Shown here piece after piece: positions 28,146 through 37,985 of a stretch of 64,000 bases of DNA. The stretch's first letter is position 1. The number at the start of each line of letters is the position of its first letter. The position numbers were made by a program, and so were the translations under genes. The notes beneath the pieces are model-generated. The model saw nothing but the letters and a program-made list of their open reading frames with translations. It was not told where the DNA came from and ran no database searches. Origin of the DNA: CAWGYT01 sp963826795 (GTDB lineage Bacteria; Planctomycetota; Planctomycetia; Pirellulales; Pirellulaceae); the NCBI GenBank assembly GCA_963826795.1, contig CAWGYT010000013.1, positions 1-64,000 on the forward strand. The letters are read 5' to 3'.

Positions 28146-31100
28146 ATGGGCGCTCAGCTGGCTTCGATACGATGGATCATGCCCCTGGTCCTCGGAATGA
28201 TGGCGGGATCGCCTTGTTTGGCTTGGCAAGCATCGGAGACTGTCCCGACTTGGATCTGGGCCCCTCAGCACCAAGCGGGTCATGTGCCCCAGACCAGCTG
28301 CTTCTTTCGCAAGATCATCAATCTGCCCCCATTCCGTTCGGCCAGCTTGGCGATTGCCGCGGACGATCAGTTCGAGCTGCACGTCAACGGCCGGCTGGCG
28401 GGCCAAGGCAACGCGGAGCAAGGCATCGTCACGCTGGACCTTTCGCGGCGACTCCGGCCCGGCGACAACACGCTGGCACTGAAGGTCACCAACCGGGAGG
28501 GCGCGACGGCCGGACTTGCCGCACGGTTAGTGGTCCAGGACGCGCAAGACAAAACCCTGACGTTCGTGACCGATCCGACCTGGAAGTCGTCGCTGACGGC
28601 TTCGATTTTCTGGACGCGTGCCTCGTACCTCGACACACGCTGGACAGCCGCCAAACCGCTCGGGCCCTACGCCGATTTTGTGGCTCGGCAGCTGGCGACC
28701 GTCGCTCCGAAATCGCAGGACTCGGCCGCGGAGTCCGTGCCCCAGCCCACGCCGGCGACAGAAGTTCCGACTCCGGCCGCGGCACCCCCGATCGGGGCGA
28801 CGGGTTCGAAGCCACTGACGCGACAGCCGGAATCAGGCGCCCAGCTGGAGGTTCCCCGCGAGTTCGAGCTGCAACAAGTCGCCGGTCATGCGGACACGGG
28901 CTCGCTAACCGCGATGACCTTCAACGAATTCGGCCAATTGATTGCGGTGCGCGAAGACGGGCAGCTGTGGATCCTGGTCGATCAGGATCAGGATGGTTCG
29001 CTGGACCGGTTGCGGAATTACGGGCACCTGATGAAGACTTGTCAGGGCCTGCTGTCGCTGAATGGCAGCCTCTATGTGACCGGCCTGGGCGACCAGGGCC
29101 TGGGGTTGTATCGGCTGAGCGATACGAATCAGGATGGTCAACTGGATCAGTCGACGCGTGTGCTCGCGTTCGACGGCGAGAACATCGAGCATGGTCCGCA
29201 CGGAATTACGCTTGGCCCCGACGGGATGCTGTATGTGATGGTGGGCAACCATAGCCCCTTGGCGACGAGCTACGCGACGACCAGCGCCTATCGCTATCCG
29301 TACGAGGGCGATCTGCTGGAGCCGCGCTATCTGGACCCGGGCGGGCATGCCACGGGCGTCAAGGCACCGGGGGGATACGTCCTGCGGCTTGATCCGGACG
29401 GGACACGCGTTGAAATCCACGCCGGCGGTTTTCGCAATGCCTACGATCTGGCCTTCAACCAGCGCGGTGCCTTGTTTACGCATGACTCGGATATGGAGTC
29501 CGATCGCGGCACGACGTGGTATCGACCGACCCGCGTCTACCACGTCATCGACGGCGCCGAGTTTGGCTGGCGAAGCGGCTGGGCGAAGTGGCCAGAATAC
29601 TATCTGGATTGCTTGCCGGGCATCGCCGATACAGGCCGCGGATCACCGACGGGCATGGTGGTCTATGACCACGAGATGTTTCCCGCGATGTATCGCAATG
29701 CGTTGTTTTCCTGCGACTGGTCCGAAGGGCGGATCTGGGTGATTCCGTGTCGCGAAGAGGGCGCCAGTTACGAGGCGAACCCCAAGGAGTTCGTCAAGGG
29801 CCAGCCGCTGAACGTGACGGACATCGACGTCGGACCAGATGGTGCGCTCTACTTCGTCACCGGCGGACGTGCCACCGCGGGGAATGTGTATCGCGTCATT
29901 TGGAAAGGCTATGTGCCTCGCCCGCCGCGGGCCGATCGCTCCGGGATCGACCTGGTCTTGCAACAACCGCAGCTCAATAGCAGCTGGGGACGTCAGCAGA
30001 TTGCGGTCCAGAAGCAACAGCTGGTCGCCGAATGGGATACGCAGCTACCGGCCGCAGCGGCCGACGTGAATCGATCGGACGCCGAGCGGATCCAGGCGCT
30101 GCAGATCATGCAGTGGGTCGGACCATCGCCCTCCCGACAACTCCTGACTCAACTGACGGGCGATCGTCGGGTCGCCGTGCGTCGAAAAGCGACCTATCTG
30201 CTCGGACTGAAGCCTCAGCCGAAGGTGGACGAGCAATTGACACACTTGCTAAGCGATGCGGATCCAGTCGTCCGGCGCCGCGCGTGCGAAGGGCTGGTCC
30301 GACAGGGCCAAGCGGTCGAGTTGGCGAAGTTCCGCAAACACCTTGCCTCGTCCGATCGGTTCGAGGCCTGGGCAGCTCGGCGGATCCTGGAAACCGTTCC
30401 GCAGGCGTCCTGGCAGTCCGAGGTGCTCACCACGGACAATCAGCGGATTTTTTTGGTCGGTGCCACCGCTCTGATGCTGGCGGCCCCCGAAACCGCGAAC
30501 GCCCAGGCCGTTTTGACGCGGTCCCTGCAGCTGATGGATGGGTTTGTGACCGACGACAATTTCGTGGATCTGCTCCGCGTCCAACAGCTCGCGCTGCTGA
30601 GGTCCAAGCTGCCGGCCAACACACTGCAGCCCTTAGGTCAGCGGTTGGCCGACGAGTATCCGTCCAGCAGCGCGAGGATCAACCGCGAGTTGATCCGGCT
30701 GTTGGTTCGGTTGCAGGTCGACTCGATCACGGACCGCTATGTCGCGGAGCTTGCCAAGGACTGGCCTGCGCCGGAAAAGATCCATTTGGCGATGCACTTG
30801 ACGTACCTCAACGCCGGTTGGTCGACTGCCCAGAAACTCGCCGTTTTCCAGCATTTGGCATCACCCCCGGGCGCGGGCAACAGCATCCCGGGCTACTTGC
30901 AGAACGCCGCATTCCAGCTCGGGCAACAACTCAAGGGCGAGGAATTGACCACCGCGTTGTCCGTGGGGCATGAGAATCCCGGCGCGGCACTGGCCGCCTT
31001 GCTGCGTTTGCCGGATCAACTGAGCAGCGTCCAACTCGAGCGAATTCAGCGCTTGGACGAGCAGCTCGCGACCGAACAACTCGGTGCGGCCGATGAAGAG

Positions 31101-32072
31101 ATGGAGCGCCGGCTGAAGGTGGTGATCATCGCGATTCTCGCGCGGGACGGCCGCGCCCCGGCAACGGACTACCTGCGAACCATTTACGACCGCGATCCCA
31201 CGCGTCGCGTCGAGGCCGCCTTGGGTCTGGCCGAAACCTCCGATGAAAAGAATTGGCCGTTCCTGGTTCGCAGCCTGCCGATCCTTGATCCGGCCGACGC
31301 CAAAACGATGCTGACAAAGCTCCAGCAGATGCGCCGCGGGCCCGAAGACGCCGAATCCTACCGGCAGGTGATCCTGACGGCCGAACGGCTGGGCAACGAC
31401 GGCGCCGACGAGGCGATCGCGTTGCTGGAGCGATGGCAGGGATACGCCGCGACCTCCAAGTCCGTCGAGTGGGAATCCGCTCTCGTTGCCTGGAAACAAT
31501 GGTTCCAACAGAAATTCCCCGACGAGAACGTCCCCGAACTGATCGTCTCCTCCTCGGGCGGCAAGTGGGATGAACAGGCTTTGTTAAAGCATCTGACACG
31601 TGCCGAACAAGAATCGAAAGGATCGGCAGAGCGAGGACGCGCGGTATTCGCGAAGGCCCAATGTGCCAGCTGCCACCGTCTGGGAAGTCAGGGTGAGTCG
31701 ATGGGACCCGACCTGACCGGACTCGGCAAACGCTTCCTGAAACGCGAAATCCTGGATTCGCTCCTCTATCCGTCGAAGGTGATCTCAGACCAATACGCCG
31801 CCAAAGTCGTCTCGACCAATAGCGGGATGACCTACGTGGGAATCGTTGCCCTGGGGCCAGGCGAAGAGCTGACGGTCCTGGAATCGACGGGCAAAAAGAT
31901 TCGGATTCCGAATGCCGAAATCGACGAAATCCAACCGGCCCGCACCTCCGCCATGCCGGAAGGACTGCTGAACGAACTGTCGCTGGAAGAAATCACCGAC
32001 CTGTTCGCGTACCTGCTGTCCCATCCGGACCGACTGACCAAGGCCGAGTCCTCGGCCGACTTGTCGCGCTGA
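28146..32072 (+). CDS. PVC-type membrane-bound dehydrogenase with C-terminal heme c domain
   Basis: Large exported protein, about 1308 residues. A signal peptide (RWIMPLVLGMMAGSPCLA) precedes a carbohydrate-binding-like beta domain, then a six-bladed propeller of the PVC dehydrogenase type, with GDQGLGLYRLSDTNQDG, EHGPHGITLGPDGMLY and GFRNAYDLAFN. A long region of HEAT-like helices follows, and a C-terminal cytochrome c domain with CASCH (about 1173-1177) and axial Met in GESMGPDLTGLG. It likely transfers electrons from an oxidised sugar or alcohol; the substrate is unknown. ATGs at 28131 and 28137 are alternative starts. Divergent from the sigma factor, 227 bases away. Confidence 0.9.
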   Translation: MGAQLASIRWIMPLVLGMMAGSPCLAWQASETVPTWIWAPQHQAGHVPQTSCFFRKIINLPPFRSASLAIAADDQFELHVNGRLAGQGNAEQGIVTLDLSRRLRPGDNTLALKVTNREGATAGLAARLVVQDAQDKTLTFVTDPTWKSSLTASIFWTRASYLDTRWTAAKPLGPYADFVARQLATVAPKSQDSAAESVPQPTPATEVPTPAAAPPIGATGSKPLTRQPESGAQLEVPREFELQQVAGHADTGSLTAMTFNEFGQLIAVREDGQLWILVDQDQDGSLDRLRNYGHLMKTCQGLLSLNGSLYVTGLGDQGLGLYRLSDTNQDGQLDQSTRVLAFDGENIEHGPHGITLGPDGMLYVMVGNHSPLATSYATTSAYRYPYEGDLLEPRYLDPGGHATGVKAPGGYVLRLDPDGTRVEIHAGGFRNAYDLAFNQRGALFTHDSDMESDRGTTWYRPTRVYHVIDGAEFGWRSGWAKWPEYYLDCLPGIADTGRGSPTGMVVYDHEMFPAMYRNALFSCDWSEGRIWVIPCREEGASYEANPKEFVKGQPLNVTDIDVGPDGALYFVTGGRATAGNVYRVIWKGYVPRPPRADRSGIDLVLQQPQLNSSWGRQQIAVQKQQLVAEWDTQLPAAAADVNRSDAERIQALQIMQWVGPSPSRQLLTQLTGDRRVAVRRKATYLLGLKPQPKVDEQLTHLLSDADPVVRRRACEGLVRQGQAVELAKFRKHLASSDRFEAWAARRILETVPQASWQSEVLTTDNQRIFLVGATALMLAAPETANAQAVLTRSLQLMDGFVTDDNFVDLLRVQQLALLRSKLPANTLQPLGQRLADEYPSSSARINRELIRLLVRLQVDSITDRYVAELAKDWPAPEKIHLAMHLTYLNAGWSTAQKLAVFQHLASPPGAGNSIPGYLQNAAFQLGQQLKGEELTTALSVGHENPGAALAALLRLPDQLSSVQLERIQRLDEQLATEQLGAADEEMERRLKVVIIAILARDGRAPATDYLRTIYDRDPTRRVEAALGLAETSDEKNWPFLVRSLPILDPADAKTMLTKLQQMRRGPEDAESYRQVILTAERLGNDGADEAIALLERWQGYAATSKSVEWESALVAWKQWFQQKFPDENVPELIVSSSGGKWDEQALLKHLTRAEQESKGSAERGRAVFAKAQCASCHRLGSQGESMGPDLTGLGKRFLKREILDSLLYPSKVISDQYAAKVVSTNSGMTYVGIVALGPGEELTVLESTGKKIRIPNAEIDEIQPARTSAMPEGLLNELSLEEITDLFAYLLSHPDRLTKAESSADLSR

Positions 32073-32160
32073 GCGGATGACGAGCGGGTTGCCGATTGGT
32101 ACGATACTCCCACAGTCCAAACAGGGTGGGAGAAAATCGTCCGTTCAGGTAGTCGGCATC

Positions 32161-34206
32161 ATGAAGATCAACTGGCGGTGGGTTGTTGTCGGAATCGTCT
32201 TGGGATGCTGCCTCGCCCCGTCCCGCGCCCTCGCCCAGGAACTGGACCTGGTCGGCGTCACGGTGACCCCGCACGCTCAGTCCCCCAATCTCCGCTATCG
32301 ACGAGCTCCGGAATCGTCGCTTGGGGCGCGCGTTGAGCTCTTTTTCGAGAATCGGTCGGCGACACCGGTGAAGCTGGCTGCGGCCACGGCGCCCCGATTC
32401 GACGACAAGGCGGCTGCCGAGCTGCTCGCCGATAAGGCCTGGACTTGGCACGACTCGCCCGCCGTCTGGTCCGAGCAAGACGTCACACTGGCCCCCCATG
32501 AATTGACCGTGTTTCGATTCAATGGCAAGGATGCAACCTGGGGCGTCGGCACGACGCATGCCGTCACCTGCCAAGCCGCGGCTCCCCAGTCGTTCGAATT
32601 GGCGGAGCCCGAGGCGTGGTTATCGGCGGTCACGTTTCTGGGTCGCGACGCGACGGCGCCGTCCGTCCAGCCCGATCGAATCGTCGTGCATGTTTCCAAC
32701 GCGAGCGATCTGCCGCTGACGATCCAGTCTTGTCGCCTGTGGTTGCCGAGCCAGCCCGGAAAAATTCACGCGTTTCGCCCGCAAGCCGAACTGTCGTCGC
32801 TCGACCGATTTCCGATCGACGGCGTCGTGGCGCCTCACGATCGCGGCGGCTTCGTGGCGGACTGCGGCCCGCTGCCGCTGACCTATGGCGTCGTGGAAGT
32901 CCGCATCGGCCGACCGGGTCAGGCCGATCGATCGCTTTGGGCACAGCTGCGAATCAAACGAGAGGTGCTCGATATCAGCGGCGGTTGGGTGGCCTCGGAC
33001 GTCAATGGCCGAAACAGCTTGACGATCGAGTCGTATCTCAAAACGATTGGCGGAATGCACATCAATACGGGGCATTTCGATCGTGTACCCGGCTATACCG
33101 ACAACGACGAACTCTACGCCCGATTCCCGCTAAAACTTTTCAATCGCCTTCAGCCCGTGAAGGAATTCGATACGGACCAGCAGTTGCCGCGGATTCATGC
33201 GGTGGAGTTCCTGGGTGAGCCCCAATACGGCGGCGGTCGGCCCGTTCCTCCGCAGGAGGTTTGGCAAGCTTTGGCGCCCTACCAAGCCACGCGTCTGCCG
33301 ACGACGGTGACGCACAGTGAAGAGCGGACCTGGCGTTACTATGCCGGTCTGTCCGATTACCCGCACTACGATGCCTACCGCGTCACGGCGCCCGCCGCCG
33401 ATTCGTTCGGGCTGTACGATCGTTGGGGCGGTCAGCGATTGCGCTGGGGAGCCCCGCTGGAGACGATCACCGACCTGACGGCCAGTCTGCGGGAATTGAA
33501 TCGCCCCGCGCCGATCGCTTATTGGTCGCAAGGTGCACACGACGGATGGGGTGGATCAAGAGGGCTGCGACGGGGTTCACCGACACCCGATGAATTGCGC
33601 GCCCAGGCGTTTCATGCGATCTCCCAACGCATTACATCGCTGTATTGGTTTAACCTGAGCTACAAGTCGCTGCTGAAGTTTCCGGACTTGATCGAACCCA
33701 TCACGCGCGTCAATCGTGAGCTGCGGATCATCGAGCCACTGCTGTTGGCCGGCGATGTCTACGCCTATCGCCGCGAGACGAACGAGGGCCAGCCGGATTG
33801 GGACCTGAGCGTAGTCGCCGGCCCGGATGCCGCACTTTGCGTCGCGAATGACTTGAGCTACGTACCGGATTCCGAGACACGCGTCTTTCAGTTTCGAGAA
33901 CGAGCGGACGCGGAGCTGCGCTTCGCTCTCCCCCGCTGGCTCGCCGACCCGCAGGTGGTCTTTCGCGTCGACGCCGACGGAACGCATGACGTGGAGTACC
34001 AGATCGACAGCGGCGTGCTGACCGTGAAGGACAAGGTGCAGGTGGCCGGAGTCTATGTGGTCGCGAACGACCCGGCGTGGCGGACGCGGATGGACGCCGT
34101 CCAAAACGCACTGATCGATCACGAAAAGCAGCTGGGATTCCAGCCAGGTTCAGACGCCGAGGCGCTGGATCGCCTCAAGGCCTTCCTGACCGCGGGGCAA
34201 GAGTAA
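32161..34206 (+). CDS. Exported protein of unknown function, possibly glycosidase-like
   Basis: A 681-residue protein starting at the ATG at 32161, with a signal peptide (WRWVVVGIVLGCCLAPSRALA). Residues up to about 270 are beta-sandwich-like. The middle part, about 270-560, alternates strands and helices as in a TIM barrel, with HINTGHFDRVPGY, HAVEFLGEPQYGGGR, TVTHSEERTWRYYAGL and RITSLYWFNLSYKSL; several acidic residues at strand ends (FLGEP, SEERT) could be catalytic, but I recognise no defined family. It lies 88 bases after the PVC dehydrogenase gene on the same strand, which fits a shared role in polymer or sugar use. Confidence 0.7.
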   Translation: MKINWRWVVVGIVLGCCLAPSRALAQELDLVGVTVTPHAQSPNLRYRRAPESSLGARVELFFENRSATPVKLAAATAPRFDDKAAAELLADKAWTWHDSPAVWSEQDVTLAPHELTVFRFNGKDATWGVGTTHAVTCQAAAPQSFELAEPEAWLSAVTFLGRDATAPSVQPDRIVVHVSNASDLPLTIQSCRLWLPSQPGKIHAFRPQAELSSLDRFPIDGVVAPHDRGGFVADCGPLPLTYGVVEVRIGRPGQADRSLWAQLRIKREVLDISGGWVASDVNGRNSLTIESYLKTIGGMHINTGHFDRVPGYTDNDELYARFPLKLFNRLQPVKEFDTDQQLPRIHAVEFLGEPQYGGGRPVPPQEVWQALAPYQATRLPTTVTHSEERTWRYYAGLSDYPHYDAYRVTAPAADSFGLYDRWGGQRLRWGAPLETITDLTASLRELNRPAPIAYWSQGAHDGWGGSRGLRRGSPTPDELRAQAFHAISQRITSLYWFNLSYKSLLKFPDLIEPITRVNRELRIIEPLLLAGDVYAYRRETNEGQPDWDLSVVAGPDAALCVANDLSYVPDSETRVFQFRERADAELRFALPRWLADPQVVFRVDADGTHDVEYQIDSGVLTVKDKVQVAGVYVVANDPAWRTRMDAVQNALIDHEKQLGFQPGSDAEALDRLKAFLTAGQE

Positions 34207-34320
34207 CATCATAGAAGCCCTCCGGGCGTTGGGGCGATCGGGCCTGGGTACGCTGCCCTGATGCGACCCGCTCGCCCGGCAAGGCAACCATGCACCACCG
34301 AAAGGTTGCGCTCGACGCTC

Positions 34321-34809
34321 ATGGCCAAAGCACTCAAGTACTGGCTCTTCAAGACCGAGCCGGGTGACTACTCGATCCAGGATCTGGCGGCCGAGACACA
34401 GCAATCGACTTGCTGGGATGGTGTGCGCAACTATCAAGCTCGGAATTTCCTGCGGGATGAGATCCAGGTCGGGAACCGCGTTTTGCTGTACCACTCGAAT
34501 TCCGATCCGAGCGCGATTGTGGGCGTTGCCCGAGTCATCCGAGCTGGCTATCCGGACCCCACTGCCTGGGACGCCAACGACAAGCACCACGACCCCAAGG
34601 CGACGCAGGAGAATCCTCGCTGGTACATGGTGGATATCCAGCTCGAGCAGACGTTCGCGGCGCCGCTTTCCTTGGCCGAGCTCCGCGACGTGCGCTCGCT
34701 GCAAGGGATGGAACTCCTGCGGAAGGGATCGCGGCTCTCGATCCAACCGGTCCGCAAGTCGGAATTTCAGACGATCTTGAAGCTGGCCGGTCGCGGGAAG
34801 ACCAGTTGA
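34321..34809 (+). CDS. EVE domain protein
   Basis: EVE domains are PUA/YTH-like folds that bind modified bases in RNA or DNA. The 162-residue protein begins at ATG 34321 and shows the full family pattern: KYWLFKTEPGDYSIQDL at the start, CWDGVRNYQARNFLRDEI, GNRVLLYHSNS, IVGVARVIRAGYPDPTAWD and PRWYMVDIQLEQ. Length matches the family, which consists of one domain only. In some genomes EVE genes sit near restriction systems; nothing of that kind is adjacent here. The 3' end is followed within 11 bases by an 85-bp hairpin repeat. Confidence 0.93.
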   Translation: MAKALKYWLFKTEPGDYSIQDLAAETQQSTCWDGVRNYQARNFLRDEIQVGNRVLLYHSNSDPSAIVGVARVIRAGYPDPTAWDANDKHHDPKATQENPRWYMVDIQLEQTFAAPLSLAELRDVRSLQGMELLRKGSRLSIQPVRKSEFQTILKLAGRGKTS

Positions 34810-34819
34810 CGTCAGGTCG

Positions 34820-34930
34820 GGTTGGGAAAAGGGGTCAGGTCTCAAAAGTGCGAAGCACCCGAAGGGCCGTTCCGGCTTTTGGGACCTGACCCCTTTTCCC
34901 AACCTGGGACCTGATCCCTTTTCCCAACCC
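34820..34930. repeat. 85-bp hairpin repeat copy 2 plus an arm fragment
   Basis: 34820-34904 is the inverted-orientation counterpart of 8070-8154 with identical length. It is followed by a lone right arm (GGGACCTGATCCC) at 34906-34930. The copy differs from the others by T for C in GGTCTCAAAAG; that change makes the TGA stop of the multiheme cytochrome gene read on the other strand. Confidence 0.85.
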
Positions 34931-36488
34931 AGGATTGATCTTCCACGACGATCGTGGAGTCTGGCCAATCCTTCTGGTCGGCGACTTGCTGCCAGAAGCG
35001 GCGATAGAGCAGGCGCACGCGAAACGTGTTTGCGTTGGCCGGAAACTGGAATTCGAACACTTGTGTCGCGTCGGGTTCCAGGCGCGTGTCGACGAGCTCG
35101 CCGCCCGCCTGCCAGAACGGCACGGGACTTTCTCCACCGGGTCCGATCAAGCGTTTGGCCAACAACACGCCGTCCTTGCCGGCCAGGTCACCGGCGGCGG
35201 CGGGCAGCGGAGTTCCGGTCCGGGCGGCGAGCGGCTGGCCGGTCTCGTCCTGGGCCTCGACCACCAAAATCAAGTGACGATCGATGAACCCGGTGGGCAC
35301 ACGGTGTCCGACGTGGTGCGTTTTCAATGTGACGACGAGGTTGACGTGATCCGGCTGAGTGTGACACTGCGATGTCACTTCCAGGCAGCCGCGCAGCATG
35401 GCGGCACGGCCTCCCGGCAAGAGGTCGTGACTCGCCAGGCTGAGCGGGTCGCGCGTGATTCCCCCCGCGTCGGGGGCGATGTTGACCAGCTGGCCGTCAG
35501 GTTTCATATGGCAAGCTTGGCACTGTTTGCCCTCCCTTGCGGCGGGGCTGGCGAGCCATTCGCGGTAGGTGGTGTAGACCGGTACGCCGAACACAATTCC
35601 TTCGTGGCACGCGGCACAGAACAGACTTCGCGACTGCAAGGGCAACCAGCTGTCGTCTCCTCGATCCACATCCGGCAAGGGGCCGAAGAAAAGCTGTCCC
35701 TCGCTGGGGCGCAGGAGAGCCATCGCGAATCGGCCGTGGGTCAGTCCGAGCGAATCGGCATGGACGGCTTGGACTTTGTGGCAAAAGTCACAGTGCACGC
35801 CGTGCTCGGGCAGACCGTCGATGGACCGAATGTCCGCCACGCCCAATTGGTCCAGGCCGGCCGCGGGTGCGTGGCACGAGGCGCAGATGCCCGCGCCGTC
35901 GGGATACTCGTCCAGCAGGCTCCAGCCAGCTTGGGCCGTGCCCTCCCAGTTCGAGCCATCGTAGACGTTCAAAAAGTGGCGTCCCTGGGCCGCTCGAGCA
36001 TGCCCGCCGGCTTGCCATTGGCGGTAGATTTCGGCGTGGCAATTCGCGCAATTGTGCGACGCCGCCTCGTCAGGCCCCGGCTCGACCCAGTCGTAATCCG
36101 GGTCGTCTTCGGGCGGCAGCGGCGTCAAGTGGATCTCGATCGAATCGCGATCCGCCTTCGCTCCCGCGATCAAGTACCCCGGCTTGGCGGCGGTGACCGT
36201 CAACTCGGCGCGGGGTGCCGCGAGCATGACCTCGAGCTGAAACCTGCCCTCCCGATCGGTCCAGACCGAGTCTCGACGGCCCTTGATTTGCACTCGGGCC
36301 CGCTCCACGGGGCGATCTCCCGAGACGACACGACCGACGAGCTGCATCGCGGCCGGCTCGTTCTTGCCCCGGCTCGACTCGGTCGGCTTGCGCTGGCAGC
36401 CCAGCCCTTGCGTCAAGACGACGGCGAGGACGACGACCCGCGCCAGGCGACCTGGCCCGCTTCGGTGAATCAGGCATGTCCCCGTCAC
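34842..36488 (-). CDS. Multiheme cytochrome c lipoprotein with carboxypeptidase-regulatory-like domain
   Basis: Exported electron-transfer protein of 548 residues. The GTG at 36488 overlaps the upstream stop by the bases GTGA, which supports this start. A lipobox (LTQGLGC) near residue 30 predicts membrane anchoring. A carboxypeptidase-regulatory-like beta-domain (QLVGRVVSGDRPVERARV) is followed by five CxxCH sites: CANCH, CASCH, CDFCH, CAACH and CQACH, the pattern of cytochrome c-554-like proteins. The last 28 or so residues (from VGKRDQVPG) are encoded by an 85-bp hairpin repeat and are not native. Partner unknown. Confidence 0.9.
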   Translation of the reverse strand: MTGTCLIHRSGPGRLARVVVLAVVLTQGLGCQRKPTESSRGKNEPAAMQLVGRVVSGDRPVERARVQIKGRRDSVWTDREGRFQLEVMLAAPRAELTVTAAKPGYLIAGAKADRDSIEIHLTPLPPEDDPDYDWVEPGPDEAASHNCANCHAEIYRQWQAGGHARAAQGRHFLNVYDGSNWEGTAQAGWSLLDEYPDGAGICASCHAPAAGLDQLGVADIRSIDGLPEHGVHCDFCHKVQAVHADSLGLTHGRFAMALLRPSEGQLFFGPLPDVDRGDDSWLPLQSRSLFCAACHEGIVFGVPVYTTYREWLASPAAREGKQCQACHMKPDGQLVNIAPDAGGITRDPLSLASHDLLPGGRAAMLRGCLEVTSQCHTQPDHVNLVVTLKTHHVGHRVPTGFIDRHLILVVEAQDETGQPLAARTGTPLPAAAGDLAGKDGVLLAKRLIGPGGESPVPFWQAGGELVDTRLEPDATQVFEFQFPANANTFRVRLLYRRFWQQVADQKDWPDSTIVVEDQSWVGKRDQVPGWEKGSGPKSRNGPSGASHF

Positions 36489-37171
36489 GGCAACCTCGCG
36501 AACGTGAAGGACAGCCCCATCCAGATGAAGGTGCAGACGATGCCGCATCGATCCAGCCAACTCCGCGGCGGTGCTCGGCCGCGGTCCCGCAGAGTGAGCC
36601 AGACCAGCAGACTCCCGCCGGCCACCAATCGCAGCCCAGCCACGACGTGCCACCCCGCGTGAAACTTGGGGGCATCAACGCCATGCCGGATCACGAGCAG
36701 CAAAGTCGCCAGGCGGAGGATCTCGATCAACGTCAAGACCACGAACAGCCACTTCCAGCCGGCGTCAAGTCGACGGCTAAGCGTGGGCCCGACGAGGGCC
36801 AGACAGATCGCCGACTCCATCAATGCCGGCGCCGAAAAGGGATTGCCCCGCGGCAACAAGGCGACGAGCCATTCGCTGGCGGTGATGATGCCCAGCGAGC
36901 ACAGCAGCCACACACCCGGCTCGATCGCGACTTGGGGGCCGGAAATCAGGGCCTGGATGACCACCACCGCGCCAGTCCAGCAACACCCGTGAAAAATTGC
37001 CAGGCCGCACAGCAGCGTGAATTGCCAGGGAGTCGTGGGGACGTGCAACAACTGGCGACGAGAGAGCGTGAAGTAGATCGCACAACCTGTCATGCCCACC
37101 ATCAATTGCCAGAGTGTCAGCCGTGCTTTCGAGGCGAAGGGCATCGTCAGTTGTGGTTGGTCCCTGGCCAA
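36485..37171 (-). CDS. Polytopic membrane protein
   Basis: A 228-residue protein with about six hydrophobic segments, including LTLWQLMVGMTGCAIYFTL, FTLLCGLAIFHGCCWTGAVVV and WLFVVLTLIEILRLATLLL. It starts at the ATG at 37171; no named domain is visible. The gene is translationally coupled to the multiheme cytochrome (GTGA overlap), so it may be a membrane partner of that protein, but this is inference from context only. Confidence 0.75.
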   Translation of the reverse strand: MARDQPQLTMPFASKARLTLWQLMVGMTGCAIYFTLSRRQLLHVPTTPWQFTLLCGLAIFHGCCWTGAVVVIQALISGPQVAIEPGVWLLCSLGIITASEWLVALLPRGNPFSAPALMESAICLALVGPTLSRRLDAGWKWLFVVLTLIEILRLATLLLVIRHGVDAPKFHAGWHVVAGLRLVAGGSLLVWLTLRDRGRAPPRSWLDRCGIVCTFIWMGLSFTFARLP

Positions 37172-37289
37172 AATACTTCAGTGTTGCACGCGCGGGAATG
37201 TTGCCCACGCGGGAATAAAGTAATGAAGCACGCACCATCGTGGCGAGCCAACCTGCAGCGGCGCGCACACGGCAGCCGCGCCGCAAAGT

Positions 37290-37778
37290 TCAACGGGTTG
37301 CCGCGTAGAGCTCGGCGTATTCCAGGACCCAGACGTCGATCAGGTGCAGGAAGGTCTCGGCGTCCACCTCGTTGATCAGCTCGAAATGCGTCCGATTGAA
37401 CACTTCTCGGTTGCGGATGGTGCCCTTGGCCGCCAATTCGACGACCTGCAGCGAGGAATAGGGACGGATGGTCATTTCCAACCGGCTGTAAAAATTTGCG
37501 CGGCGGCCGGTCGGGCCGGCATCCACGTCATCCCGGCTGCAGGCCACGCCCCAGCCCCGATCGCCGAACATGGTCTCGCACTGGAAGCCCGGAAAATGGT
37601 GCGGGACCTGCCCCACGCACTGTTCAATATGTTCTGAAAACTGCAGCCGGTACTGAGTGTGAAGTTGCCGAAGTTCTTCCTCCGACAGCTGCTCCGCCCG
37701 TTCGGCAGCCTCGCGATCGGCGCCGCGCAGCTGACCCCGTTCGATCGCTTTGGCCAACCGTTTGTCAAAATCCGTCAT
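37290..37778 (-). CDS. Conserved-looking protein of unknown function
   Basis: A 162-residue soluble, acidic protein starting at ATG 37778, with GGAGTGA upstream. The first 50 residues are helical (KRLAKAIERGQLRG, LSEEELRQLHTQYR); the rest is mixed, with FPGFQCETMFGDRGWGVACSRDD and RLEMTIRPYSSLQVVEL, and ends YAELYAATR. No recognised family. No membrane segment or signal peptide. It follows the membrane protein of 36.5-37.2 kb on the opposite side of a 119-base gap. Confidence 0.7.
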   Translation of the reverse strand: MTDFDKRLAKAIERGQLRGADREAAERAEQLSEEELRQLHTQYRLQFSEHIEQCVGQVPHHFPGFQCETMFGDRGWGVACSRDDVDAGPTGRRANFYSRLEMTIRPYSSLQVVELAAKGTIRNREVFNRTHFELINEVDAETFLHLIDVWVLEYAELYAATR

Positions 37779-37985
37779 GAAGTCACTCCGGCACGTCAGA
37801 TGAGTCACTCGCCGGCCCTTCGTGGCCCGCCCGAAGCTCGGGGGCGGAAGGGGGCGGGTTGGTCGGCGGCCGATTCCGCCGCACGAGGATGACACTTCGA
37901 TCTTCGCAGCGAGATCGGCGTCCCGCTAAATCGATCCGCGTCCCGCTAAGTGCAGTGTGGCCGTTTTCTCGTTTTCCGACAATCC
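37779..37985. other. Intergenic stretch
   Basis: Contains a 12-bp duplication GCGTCCCGCTAA (near 37918-37949) and no recognisable gene. The gap continues as the repeat at 37986-38148 and then 240 bases without further signal up to the HEAT-like gene. Confidence 0.3.

Noticed and set aside
34935..36662. Long plus-strand open frame opposite the multiheme cytochrome
   Set aside because: It mirrors the codon pattern of the cytochrome gene; the minus strand has CxxCH motifs, lipobox and translational coupling.
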